A stretch of 64,000 bases of DNA. Source: Carnegiea gigantea. Taxonomy: Eukaryota > Streptophyta > Magnoliopsida > Caryophyllales > Cactaceae. Every line of letters starts with the position of its first letter. The stretch's first letter is position 1. The position numbers and the translations under genes were made by a program. The notes below the pieces were generated by a model. The model worked only from the letters and a program-made list of their open reading frames with translations. It did not search any database and was not told the origin of the DNA. Of this stretch, positions 24,193 to 35,551 are shown in pieces. The stretch covers positions 25,404 through 89,403 of the forward strand of contig JAKOGI010002740.1 of NCBI GenBank assembly GCA_029747015.1. Reading direction: 5' to 3'.

Positions 24193-25280
24193 TGATGCAT
24201 ACCAAGCCCAAAGCCAACTCTTAGCCACACCCTCATACACACCAAGGTAGAAAGCAACTTTCCTTGGATACGATTACCATTACTGCAGCACTTAACTCGA
24301 GTTTTATGTGGCTTCTCACCGACCACTTGATATCTAATTAGGGTGATCTATGCTTTTTTGGGAAGCTTAGAGGGTTAAATTTAGGGTTGTGCAATAAAAG
24401 TCCTAGTTAGGTTGCATTTTGATTTTCTAAAGTGGCAAAAAACCCAACCTGTGCAGTGTTGGTTTTTGTCGGAAAAGTTATTGAATTTAGGTCAAGTTTA
24501 AATACTACCAAGCGAAGCCTAAATGAGGCAAACCTAAGTTTTGCTGGTTCCCGAAGATTTCTATTTTAGCCCTATATACTAAAATTTGAAATTGCTTTCC
24601 AATATTAGGAGAGATGGTCTAAGTATCTGGAGTATGCACAAAATTCTACTTTTTGGAGCAATCTAGAATTTGACCTTAATTGAGGAGAATACAACTATTA
24701 TCTTTAAAATTAATTCAAATAGGGTGATTCTATACATACCAAGGAATATTTTGTAAGTAGCAGGCCCCAATTGTGGTGTAGGGCCTTCCAGAAGCCTCCT
24801 AGAGTCAGGGGGAAGAATCCTAGAAAAATATAGCACACTTTGGTTGCAATTATCTTACTAATTTAATTTATTTTCTTAAGATAATTTGTAATCCCTATAT
24901 TAGTACACTTCCCTCATTATTGTAATAGCTACCCCCCAATGTTGGTATTTATAGACCCCAATACCTCCATGTAAGCTCAGTTTGAGTTGAATTATTAATG
25001 AAAAGGCAAATGGCAATTTTCTCTCACTAAAATCTTTACATCTTTATATTGTTAATTAAGATAGTGAGTAGAGTATTTCCTTTAGAATTCTTATTTGGTG
25101 GCTAAGAGCCTTTCGGAGAGGAATTTGGTGGAAAGTAATTATCCATCGTTACTATCTTACCTTGGGCATAAACCTTACAATCTATCAATTGATTGAGATT
25201 GAACCCAAAAGAAGCATCCTTGGTCTAATTAATTTCCTTATTATCCTTTCTATTGGGAGTTGACAATCCATTACTCATCA
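24193..25280 (+). repeat. 5' LTR of the gag-only gypsy element
   Basis: About 1,088 bp, TG..CA, paired with 27811-28901. It contains a CTCACTAAAATCTTTACATC block shared with the 3' copy and, more loosely, with the LTR at 39319-40248. Confidence 0.9.
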
Positions 25281-25283
25281 AGT

Positions 25284-25295
25284 TGGTATCAGAGC
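25284..25295 (+). other. Primer-binding site, initiator-Met tRNA
   Basis: TGGTATCAGAGC, a perfect 12-base match to the plant initiator-Met primer site, three bases after the LTR end. Confidence 0.9.
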
Positions 25296-25768
25296 TGGGC
25301 CTCTTTTGAGTTCAGCACTTTAGTGATTATTAAACTAAAACCTTCATTAATTCAGATGCCTTTCTACTTTTTCATTTTCATCCCAAAGTTCTACACTTTG
25401 GCTCTTCAAAATTTTTCCTCATTTATGTACCTTGATCAACCCTCATGAGTCCGCAAAGAACATCAATTATAGCCTGATAACAATCCCTAATGCAAACACA
25501 TCCCTAAAACTCCATAAAAGGCCTTCATAAAAAGCCCACTGAAAAAGCACTTAGTAGGTTTAGCATGGCCTACATGTATTGCTTTGTATAACCTACCTTT
25601 CTTGCACTCCAATTCTTGTTCCAAAGATACGGCACGACCACCCAGTACCACAGAGCACGACCATACCCCTTAATTTTCACTACTTTCTTATTTGGGCCAC
25701 CTCCAGCACATCTGTGCTTCCCCCTGTTTCCATCCTTGTCCCTTTTTTTCACCTTACAAATTACTACA

Positions 25769-26920
25769 ATGGCCGGTGAAGGAGAAGCTTCTTACTCCAA
25801 GAGCATTGCTCCTGAGCACGCCTAGAAGATAGGTAGGACCCCTATAGAGCTTTATGAGGAAGTGAGGAAGCTCGCTCAAGAGGATGAACAAGGGAATCCG
25901 CGATATGTGACCCTTACCTACGAGGCTATGATGTTAACCCTATTAACTTCGCATACTCTTCCTCTAATGAAGACTTTGATGATGAAGAAGGAGGGCCTAG
26001 AAGAATAAAACATCTAAGGGATGACCTTAGTGGTCTCAAAGTTGAGGCTCCAGAATTTGATTGCAATCTTAACCCGGAGAACTACCTTACTTGGGTGCAA
26101 GCTGTTGAAATGATCTTTGAACTTAAAGGACATAATGATGAAAAATCCTTTAACTTGGTTATCCTTAAATTAAAGAGGTATGCTTAACTACAGTATGAGC
26201 ACTTAAAGAAGAGTAGCACTAGAGGAGCCAAATCTAAAATCAAAACTTGGTCCAAGCTCAAATACCATGTAGACAAGAAATTCCTACCCTTTTTTTACTA
26301 ACAAGAACTTTACCTCAAGATTGCCACTCTTAACCAAGAGAATCTAAAGGTTGAAGAGTACATTAATGAGTTTGAATGACTCCAAATAAGCGTTGGCTTG
26401 GATAAAGAACCCGAACTCTAGATTGCTAGGTTCATTAAGGTATTATTTCTTAGCATTGCTAATAAGGTAGATTAACAACCCTAATTGTCCTTTAATGATA
26501 TGTGTAACCTAGCTATTAAAGTTGAGAAGCAATTTAAGGGTAGGAAAGTCCTTTCACACCTCTCTTACTAAAAGCCCCTCTACTCATATTAAAATTAAAC
26601 CCCTGCCCCCACAAGTTAAAGCTCTTGACAAGGGTAAGGAAATTGCTAGTAAGCCACCTAAAAGGTTGGAAGGAAAGAAATGTGTTAAGTGCTATGGTTT
26701 TAGGCATTTTCAAGCTAATTCTCCCAATAGAAAGGCCCTTACCATCAAGGAGGTGGAAGAGATTCGAACCATTGTGGAAGAATCAAGTGAAGGAGATGAT
26801 GAAACTGACGGTTCTACCTTGGTGACCCCTGATGTTAGAGAATTATTGTTGATCAAAAGGTCACTTCATGTCACAAGGACTCATTATAATGATAGCAAAG
26901 GGAACAAATCTTCAACTTAA
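25769..26920 (+). pseudogene. Gypsy gag with degraded zinc knuckle
   Basis: A start at 25769 (MAGEGEASYSKS) follows the leader. After a stop, the frame reads VEAPEFDCNLNPENYLTWVQ and FNLVILKLKRYA, the retrotransposon gag core, then NQENLKVEEYINEFE, all standard for chromovirus-like gypsy gag. The last open part (26522-26917) has the nucleic-acid-binding CCHC site as CVKCYGFRHFQANS at 26681-26722. The last Cys is Ser and the usual Gly before His is Arg, so zinc binding is probably lost. Several internal stops break the protein. It continues toward the protease relic. Confidence 0.85.
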
Positions 26921-27079
26921 GGTGCACCATTAGAGCCAAGGTTTGTGGCTTAATCATAGATGGTGGTAATTACACCAACCTCTAAGACACTTATCGATAA
27001 TCTACAAATCTCCACTAAAGAGCATCCTACTCAATACTCTCTTCAATAGTTAGGACCGAACGATGAGGTAACTGCTTCA

Positions 27080-27735
27080 TGAAAAGCTCTTTTTTCATTC
27101 TCAATTGGTCCGTATGATGGTGAAGTATTATGTGATGTCCTTCTTATGGATGCATGTCATTTGCTACCTGTAGATCATGGTTATATGATAATCATATGAT
27201 TTAAGATGGGTATGTAAATACTTATTCACTCAAGCATAATAGAAAAAGCCTCACATTGGCTGCTTTGCCTCCACCCAAACTGCAAAAAGCTAAACTGAGG
27301 AAAGAAAGTAAGAAAAGCCCCCACAAGAGTGAAACACGGGAAGAGTGCACCACTAATAAGAGCAAGCCTCGAATTGTCTTATTAATGTTGAAGCCAAACA
27401 CAAGTGAGGGGGAGGAACCCTTACCCCTTATCACTTTTCAGGAGCTTGAGGTTGAAATCCCAAAAGATTCTATCTCCAAGGTCCTATTACCTATCAAAAT
27501 AGTGTTGGAAGAAAGCCCTTATGCGAGTGATCAAGCCACAAGTGAGATCTCTCCTGAGTACGATGAATTTGATTTATATTGGCATGAGTATGTCGAGATA
27601 TTCAATGAACTCATTAGGCCTAGGACGGTTACGCATTGCTTTGATGTTCCTTCAAAGATCTTTAACAACTACAACACATTCAAGAGGAGGGGAGTCCTTC
27701 GTACCTTAGATGTTTTCACACCCAAGAATAGTTAA
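27080..27735 (+). pseudogene. Gypsy protease C-terminal relic and tail, RT deleted
   Basis: Frames around 27100-27190 read FSIGPYDGEVLCDVLLMDACHLL, matching the end of the aspartic protease region of gypsy polyproteins, where VVPMDACHLLLGRPW is usual. The open stretch 27256-27732 starts LAALPPPKLQKAKLRKESKK (linker after protease) and ends GVLRTLDVFTPKNS, which resembles the C-terminal tail after integrase. The protease active site and the whole RT to integrase block are missing between these parts, so a large internal deletion is inferred. Confidence 0.65.
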
Positions 27736-27810
27736 AAGGCATGCAAGGTTGATGTCAAAGAATTTTAATCCCAATGATTTGATGGCCAATCATTCTCAAA
27801 AAGGGAAGGT

Positions 27811-28901
27811 TAATGCATACCAAGCCTCAAGCCAAATATTAGCTACACCATCATCCACACCAAGGTCTAAATCAACTTTCCCTGGATAAGATAGCCACTA
27901 CTATAGCATTTAACTCAGGTTTGACGTGGCTTCTCACCAACCAATTGATGTATAATTAGGGAGATTTATGCTTTAGGAAGCTTAGAGAGCTAGATTTAGG
28001 TTTGTGTAATAAAATCCTGAGTTAGGTTGCATTTTGATTCCCTAAAGTGACAGAACCCCTAACTCATGCGGTGCTGGTTTTTGTCGGAGAACTCATTGAA
28101 TTTAGGCCAAGTTTAAATGCTACTAAGTGAAGCCTGAACGAGGCAAGACCAAGTTTTTCTGATTCCTTAAGATTTCTATTTTAGCCCATATGCTAAAATT
28201 TGGCATTAGTTTTCAATATTAGGAAAATGGTCCAAATATGTAGAGTATGCACAAAATTCAAGTTTTGAAGAAATCTGGAATTTAGCCTTAATTGAGGAGG
28301 GTACAGTTGTTACCATTAAGTTAATTAACATGGGGTGATTCTACACTTATCAAGGAAGATTTTCCAAGTGGCTGGGTTCCCATTGGAGGTGTTGATCCTT
28401 CTAGAAGCCTCCTACAATGAGAGGAAAAAACCCTTGAAAAATGCAGCTCGCCTTGGTTGTAATTATCTTGGTAATTTGATTTATTTTCCTAAGATAATTT
28501 GCAATCCCCCTATTAGTACACTTGCCTCAATATTGTAATAGCTTTGCCCTACCCCCCCTTTAGGGTATTTATACACCCTAATACCTCTATATAAACTCAG
28601 GGAGAGTTGAATTATAAATGGAAAGGCAAATTGCCATTTTCTCTCACTAAAATCTCTGCATCTTTATCTCTTTAGTTAAGAGTGGTGGGTAGAGTCTTTC
28701 CTTTAGAATTATTTTTTAGTGGCTAATAGCCTTTAGGATAGGAATTAGGTGGAAAGTAATTGTCTATCATTAGTATCTTACCTTGGGCATGAACCTCACA
28801 ATCTATCTTTGATTGAGATTGAATCCAAAAGAAGCATCCTTGGTATGATTATTTTCCTTGTTATCTTTTATCTTGGGGGTTTGAGGATCCATTACTCATC
28901 A
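27811..28901 (+). repeat. 3' LTR of the gag-only gypsy element
   Basis: About 1,091 bp, starting TAATGCATACC immediately after AAAAAGGGAAGGT and ending CTCATCA. Paired with 24193-25280. Confidence 0.9.
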
Positions 28902-30790
28902 TCATGTCCTAAGTTCACCAGCATAATGCACCTTGCAATCATTACCAATGTTGTTTAGTGAAAGTGTTTTCCAACTACCTTACCCAGCTTAACATAGCTA
29001 TGGTTTAATAGCTTGACGCTGAGTTTAATATCTAATCTAGTCACCTAGTAGTAAATCACTGGCCACTTCATCAGTAATAAAAAAGGCGAAAAGAATTTAA
29101 AGAAGCTCATAAACATTCATTAGGGGTCAAATAAATCATGTCAACGACATACTCATTTCACAATCAAAACAAGATGTGATTGTATTGGCTCTAATTAATA
29201 GCCTTGCAAAGGTTCTCTTTAGAGATTCTTTCATAAAGAAGATGTTGAATATCTTAGGTGAGGCTCATCTAAAGGTGACTAGTTCCTTAAGATAAAACCA
29301 CTCAACAAGATAGCTCAGCAAAATCACTTTGGGAGTTTATCAAAGGAAAGAAAGAGTGAATTGAAGTGAAGACAACTACGCATGCTACTAAAGACAAAGG
29401 AAAGAAAGAGTTTATCGAAGTAAACTTAGCAAAGCTAGACAATCAAAAACCCAAAGAGTCTCTATGCTTCGAGCATTTATTTATTATTAAATAAGTTAAG
29501 AGAACGCACAAAAATGATGATAACTGGAAAAGGCCAAAGAAAATGAGCAATCCCAATAAGGGAAAGTCTAGATGGTGCGATTTCCACAATGCTTAAGGCC
29601 ACACCATTGTCAACTTAAAGGGTTTTAAAGGATATTCTAAAGGACTTTATGAATATTATAAATAGCTTAAAGCAAAGAACCAAAGAAAGGTCATTCGCAA
29701 CCGAAAGGATAAACCCTCTAACACGAACGAAGCTACTAAGGGCAATAATAACAATGACACCATTAATGTTAAATTTGGAGGGATATCTCACATAAAATCC
29801 CAAGTCAACACACACCTAAGAAGCTTATCCGATGAGGTCATCAAGATAAAGAGTGGGCCTAACAACCTCATCAAGATAACCCAATCTATGATGTTTATCG
29901 ATGACAATTTTATTGGCATGTGCATTCCCTATGATGACCTTTTTTTATCACTCTAAACATAAGAGATTATAATATGGCTAGGACTCTAGCAAATGGGAAA
30001 GTAAGATTTGGCATAATCTTCAAATACGCTTTTAAAAAGAAATACATATGAGAGAATTCCTTGAAGTTGGTTGACTACCACATTATGTGATTCGTAGGAT
30101 ACCATGTCGAACCTAAGGGTGTCTATTCCTGCAATTGTTATTTGAGATGTAAAGAGTGGGAAACACCTGGCCTTGAGGCCGACTTCTTGTTGGTGAATGT
30201 TAGTTTCCCATATAGTGCGATAATAGGAAGAACACTAATACATTAAGTAGAAGTTGTAGTCTCCACATACCATTTCACTATGACGTATGTCTCAGATCAA
30301 ACAATTCCTAAGAGATTGAGGGGGAACTAAGACATAGCAAGAGAATGTTACATGGAGACATTGAGTTAGCATGCTAGAAAAACCCTAGGCACTTTGAATA
30401 ATGACGTTGAATAGGTCTAACAAGGCAAAACATGTTGTTCCATGCAATCATGTGGTCATGGCCAACTAGATATAAGGGAAGAATTCATTCCCATTGCCAA
30501 ATCAAATGAAGATATAGAAGACATAATCTTATAAGAAGCATATAACGAAAAAACTGTATAGGTTAGTTGAGTTATTCCTTAAAAAAAGGCAATCATTGGT
30601 TTAAATTCCTAAAAAAAAAAAAATGATGTATTTGTGCTCGTGGTAAATAAGATGTGGGCACAAATGCCACAATATTATTCGGTTGCTTTAGCATGAATCC
30701 TAAAATAAAGTCTATCAAGGATAAGAAAAGGACATTTTCAACTAAAAAATAAGGCAAAGAATTTTCCTAGACTTCACCAATTTTCAAAAG
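28902..30790 (+). pseudogene. Tat-type gag-protease-RT start, copy A
   Basis: The gag C-terminus appears as NPNKGKSRWCDFHNA..GHT (about 29548-29600), the CxxH/GH type of nucleic-acid-binding site of Tat elements. The protease region follows with LNIRDYNMARTLANGKVRFG, where the catalytic D-[TG]-G box should be but is not, and then YSAIIGRTLIH..VEVVVSTYHF. Near 30680-30770 the text reaches the RT start (SMNPKIKS..DKKRTFSTKK). Stops are frequent. At about 30819 the sequence jumps back to gag, starting copy B. Confidence 0.65.
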
Positions 30791-31052
30791 CTCACCCTAA
30801 GAATAACTGACTTGTCTAAGAATGAGCAAAGCTAGAGAATCAACAACCTATGGAGTCTTTATGTTTTGAGCATTTACTAATTATCAAATAAGTTAAGAGA
30901 AGAGATATACCATATGCACAAAAACGATGGTAACTGGAAAAGGCCAAAGAAAATGAGTAATTCCAAGAAGGATCGGTCCAGATGGTGCAATTTCGACAAT
31001 GCCTAAGGCCACACCACTGTCAACTTGAGGGTCTTAAAGGGTAGTCTAGAGG

Positions 31053-32657
31053 TGATGTAACCTAGCCCATGCCATCCTCAATTTACCCTAATTTTTGAAC
31101 CATTTCCAATTTTAAGTTGATTGATCAACTTCAACTTAATTTACCTTTGATTTTTTTGCTAACAGAGTTTATTAACATTCTAATAAATTAATTATGCAAT
31201 CAAATTAGTTTTAAATTAAGTATTTTTATCCAAATCTTCAAAGGATTCAAAACAGAAGGTACCGGGCTCAAGTCAGTAGCAATTTTTATAAGCCAAAGTA
31301 CTTAGTCCTCTTTGAGGTTTAAGCTAAATAATTTACCATGGATTTAAATTTCAAGAAGTTAGGTCTCTATAAAAATAAGTTTCAGCTCATTTGGACTTCA
31401 TTTGATACTTCAAATCAGCTCTTGAATTCAAACTGTCCAGGCTACAGTTTTGGGATAGTTTGTACCCGATTTTGCTTTTCTTATTTTTAGATCAAACGAT
31501 ATCCAAATTGTGTAATTCTTTTTTTGTTAGTTCAGTTAGGATGTCTACGTTATTTATTATGTTAAGCACAAAGCCATAAGAGCACGTTAAGGGGTCTAGT
31601 TCAGCCATTTTATCAAAGCTACCTGGCAAGCATGTGAAACTATACGATTGGAAAGATCTGGCTGATTGAGGTGCTTAATGATGTCCAAATCATTATTTTC
31701 AAATAGGGAGATTTCTAGACACCTTGAGGTTTCCCTCCACTAAAGAAAGCCATAGATTAGTCATCAAGATGCAGTGGCCCAATAGCAACAAAGACTGAGC
31801 TCCATGCACCACCTAGCAACTGATTTCTTAGAAAGGGAGTTTTTCCCTCCTAAGTTGGTTTCCTCCTACAAGGTGTGTGTGTGTGCTAGGCTGGTAGCTT
31901 AAGCATAGTCACCAGCTGACTCATGAATAAAGAAAATGCCATGTGGAAGAACAAAATTATGCCACTTTGCAAGCTCTCATTCAAACACTATGACAAGATG
32001 TGGCAAGCATGCATTCTTCTCCTTATTTTGAAGTGGCAGCCATGTATTCTTTCCTTCCAAGGGAGGAAAACATGACTATTGCTACCTATGATCATCAAGG
32101 ATAGCTTAAGCTAATCATTTTAAAGCTATTACACTCATTTGTTCTTGTTTTGTTTCAATTATATGCTAAACCATGTACTTAGGTACGTAGGTATACTTAG
32201 TAAGCTTCCTTAACATTGAGTGATCTTTTAATGATTACCTAATGGCTAGGGAAAGCCTTAGGTGTGCCAATGTAAATAGCTTAGCACTCATTTTGTAACT
32301 AGAGTGTTGTGAAAGTGAAATGTAAAGTTGAGTTTGAAACTCTTTAGTGTTGTTACTTGAATTCTCTACTTGCTTATCTCTAATTAGGCCCATTAGAGTA
32401 GTGATCAAGTGAGTCTTAAGCACTTGATTAGCTGGTGAAATCTATATCCTAATTAAGCTTAAGGGTCCTAAACTCAAGCTTAGTAGTGAAATCTGTATCT
32501 AAGTGAGAGTTTAGTTTTCACTGGATTAATCTTTGGTGGTGAAATTTGTATCCAAGGATTAGTTTAGTTTCTATCCTTTTCCCTTGAGTGTAATCTTTTT
32601 TGGTTTTAAGTTTCGCTCTTGAATTGAGTTTAAGCATATCCCTTAAGAGGTACATCA
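31053..32657 (+). repeat. 5' LTR of the AGAGG-flanked element
   Basis: About 1,605 bp. In the first 125 or so aligned bases against the 3' LTR I count roughly 13 differences, so the insertion is not recent. A short GT run lies near 31878. Confidence 0.92.
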
Positions 32658-32661
32658 ATTT

Positions 32662-32673
32662 TGGTATCAGAGC
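32662..32673 (+). other. Primer-binding site, initiator-Met tRNA
   Basis: TGGTATCAGAGC, perfect match, four bases after the LTR end. Confidence 0.9.
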
Positions 32674-32797
32674 AAGTTCAAATCCTTGCCTGAGCCTTGC
32701 GCTCCCAAATTCATTCCAAACAGTTTCCCTAAACACATTCCTCAAATTCAACCCCAAACACAATCCAAACATAAAGAACCCTTAGAATTCATTCATC

Positions 32798-33530
32798 ATG
32801 CCCTTATCTAAGAGCTTGAAGAAGGAGCAAGACTTAGTTGATTTTGAGGCCTTGATTCATTTTAAGTACACCAGCCTTGAAATCCCAAAATTTCATAGCA
32901 AAAAGGAAGAATTTACATGCTGGATTTCTAAGGTGGAATGAGTGTTTACTTGTTACAAGCTTGACGACCAAGAGAAGTTCAAAGTGGTTATTTCAAGATT
33001 GAGAGGCTGTGCACTTCAATAGTGGCAGAATTACAAGATTAAGAGAAGAAAGAAAGGAAAAGAGAAGGTGAGAACTTGGAAGAAGATGAGAAGTAAGCTG
33101 ATGGGTGTCTTTTGCCCAACCTCTTGCATGCTCAAACATGTTTCCCTACTTGCGCCCGCACTCTAGGACCAACCTTTTAACAAGGGAAGCTCCATTTCCT
33201 TTCCTAAACCAGCGGTTCCCTCTCCTTCCATGCCACAAAAAATCCAAACTCCATAAGAAAGTCTACCCCTATAAAACAGACCCCACCCTAGTCCTTTTGG
33301 TAGAAGAAGATGCCTTAAGTGCCAAGGACTTGGACACACAACGGCGGACTGCCCAAACAGAAATGTTATCACCTTAGTTGAATGGGAAGCTATGAAGGAG
33401 TGTGAGTTGAGGAAAAGAAAGAAGAAGATGTGGTAGTCAATTAGCTGTGAAGGAGTGTGAGGTTGAGGAAAAGAAAGAAGAAGATGTGGTAGTGAATTAA
33501 GAGGGAACTCAAGAAGAAGTTGAGGTGAAA
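32798..33530 (+). pseudogene. Gypsy gag with intact CCHC zinc knuckle
   Basis: The start at 32798 gives MPLSKSLKKEQDLVDFEALI, then PKFHSKKEEFTCWISKVE and KFKVVISRLRGCAL, the gag core (the Trp before VF of the family is replaced by a stop at 32939). After a frameshift the zinc knuckle CLKCQGLGHTTADC at 33311-33352 is complete, with all Cys and His of C-x2-C-x4-H-x4-C present. An acidic Glu/Lys/Val-rich tail follows. A 55-bp tandem duplication (33390-33500) disturbs the tail and shifts the frame by one base. The protein is broken but the RNA-binding motif is preserved. Confidence 0.82.
33390..33500. repeat. 55-bp tandem duplication in the gag tail
   Basis: Units 33390-33444 and 33445-33500 both read TGAAGGAGTGTGAG..TTGAGGAAAAG..GATGTGGTAGT.AATTA. 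The second has one extra G, which changes the downstream reading frame. Confidence 0.9.
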
Positions 33531-33828
33531 GTTGATGAGGGAGAAATGATTCTTTCGGGGAATGTTTCAAGTGGTTTTCGAGGTGATGAGGATGAAAAAA
33601 GCAAGAACATCAAGGTATATTCATTGATCATAAATAGAGAAAAAGAGAACACTTTAGCACCTTTACCCCTCTCTGAAATCCATGAAAGCCACCCATAAAA
33701 GAACCATGAGAATTTAAGCCTTTTCCTCACTTCTAGTGGATAGCAACCTGGTGTCTAATTTGAAAATTAGAGCCTTTAAGGAATGCGTTCAAGATAAGTC
33801 CGAAGGATCCCCTCCAAACCATATTCAA

Positions 33829-33927
33829 ATTAGTAAGGAGAATGAATGGGAAAGCGCCTACAAGACCAAGAAAGACTTGTTCAAATGGTTGATGTTATTT
33901 CAGCCAGATCATATGGCAAAAATTTGA
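33829..33927 (+). pseudogene. Reverse-transcriptase stub
   Basis: ISKENEWESAYKTKKDLFKW (33829 onward) matches the conserved gypsy RT segment R.GDEWKTAFKT..GLYEWLVMPFGL, upstream of the catalytic YADD box. It is followed within 60 bp by the 3' LTR, so the catalytic part of RT and all later domains are deleted. Confidence 0.7.
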
Positions 33928-33954
33928 GGATAAATTTTTGTAACAAGGTGAGGA

Positions 33955-35551
33955 TGATGTAACTTAGCCCATGCCATCCTCAATTAGCCCTAATCTTTTT
34001 GAACCATTTTCAATTTTAAGTTGATTCATCAACTTAAACCTAATTTAACTTTGATTTCTTTACTAAGAGAGTTTATTAACATCCTAATAAACTTAATTAT
34101 GCAATTAAATTCATTTCAAATTAAGTATTTTTATCCAAACCTTCAAAGGAGGTATCGGGTTCAAGCCAACAGGATATCCGATTTTTGTGAGCCAAATTAC
34201 TTAGGCATATTTAAGGTTTAAGTCAAATAATTTACCATAGATTTGAAGTTCAAGAAGTTAGCTTTCCAGAAAAATAAGTTTCAGCTCATTTGGACTTCAT
34301 TTGATACTTCAAATCAGCTCTTGAATTCAAACTGTTCAGGCTACAGTTTTGGGAGAGTTTGTACCCGGTTTTGTTTTTTGTATTTTTGGATCAAACGACA
34401 CCCAAATTGTGTAATTCTTTTTTTGTTATTCAGTTAGGATGTCTAGCTAATTTATTATGTTAGGACAAAGCTATAAGAGCACGTTAAGGGGTCCAGTTCA
34501 GTTATTTTGTCAAAGGTGCCCAATAGGTATTTGAAACTGGATGGTTGGAAAAATCCGGGTGATTAAGGTGCTTAATGATGTCCAAATTATGATTTTCAAA
34601 AGAGGGGTTTCTAGACATCTTAAGGTTCCTCCCCCACTAAAGAACGCCATAGATTAGCCATCAAGATGCAGTGGCTCAATAGCAGCAAAGACTGAGCTCC
34701 ATGCACCACCTAGCAGCCGGTTTCTTAGCAAGAGAGTTTTTCCCTCCTAAGTGGGTTTCCTCCTTCAGGGTGTGTGTGTACTAGGCTGGTAGCTTAAGCA
34801 TAGTCATAGGTGACTCATGAATGAAGAAAATGCCATGTGGAAGAAGAAGATTATGCCACTTTACAAGCTCTTATTCAGACACTATGATAAGATGTGGCAA
34901 GCATGCATTCCTCTCCTTATTTTGAAGTGGAAGCCATGTATTCTTTCCTTCTAAGGGAGGAAAACATGACTCTAGCTGCCTATGATTATCAAGGATAGCT
35001 TAAATTAATCATTTTAAAGCTATTACACTTATTTGTTCTTGTTTTGTCTCGGTTGCATGCTAAACCGTGTACTTAGGTATGTAAATATACTCAGTAAGCT
35101 TCCTTAACATTAAGTGATCTTTTGATGATTACCTAATGACTAAGGAAAGCCTCAGGCATGCCAATATAAATAGCTTGGCACTCATTTTGTAACTAAAGTG
35201 TTGTGAAAGTGAAATCTAAAGTTAAGTGTGAAACTCCTCAGTGTTGTTACCTGAATTCTCTACTTGCTTATCTCTAATTAGGCCAATTAGAGTGGTGATC
35301 AAGTGAGTCTTAAGCCTTGATTAGGTGGCAAAATCTGTATCCTAATTAAGCATAAGGGCCCTAAACTCAAGCCTAGTAGTGAAATCTGTATCTAAGAGAG
35401 AGTTTAGTTTTCCCTAGATTAATCTTTGGTGGTGAAATCTGTATCCAAGGCTTAGTTTAGTTTCTGTCCTTTTTCCCTTGATTCTAATCCTTCTTGGTTT
35501 TAGTTTTTGCTCTTGAATTGAGTTTAAGCTTAACCCTTGAGAGGTACATTA
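33955..35551 (+). repeat. 3' LTR of the AGAGG-flanked element
   Basis: About 1,597 bp, paired with 31053-32657. It ends CATTA where the 5' LTR has CATCA, then AGAGG. Confidence 0.92.

Larger units (their letters stand above)
24193..28901 (+). mobile_element. Gag-only Ty3/gypsy LTR element (pol deleted)
   Basis: The 5' LTR (24193-25280) and 3' LTR (27811-28901) are direct repeats starting TGATGCATACC / TAATGCATACC and ending ATTACTCATCA. A perfect initiator-Met primer site follows the 5' LTR by three bases and a polypurine tract (AAAAAGGGAAGG) precedes the 3' LTR. The 2.5-kb interior encodes gag, a protease relic and a short tail; RT, RNase H and integrase are absent. The flanks TCACA and TCATG may be a decayed 5-bp target duplication (two transitions). 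It would need another element's enzymes to move. Confidence 0.88.
31053..35551 (+). mobile_element. Gag-only Ty3/gypsy LTR element with perfect 5-bp target duplication
   Basis: LTRs 31053-32657 and 33955-35551 are direct repeats starting TGATGTAAC and ending GAGGTACATCA / GAGGTACATTA. The element is bounded by AGAGG on both sides (31048-31052 and 35552-35556). A perfect initiator-Met primer site follows the 5' LTR, and a short purine run (AAGGTGAGGA) precedes the 3' LTR. The 1.3-kb interior has gag with an intact CCHC box and a 25-codon RT relic; protease, RNase H and integrase are absent. It sits inside copy B of the Tat-type gag duplication. Confidence 0.92.

Noticed and set aside
33163..33570. 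Minus-strand 135-codon frame
   Set aside because: Antisense to the gag zinc-knuckle region, which is clearly coding on the plus strand.
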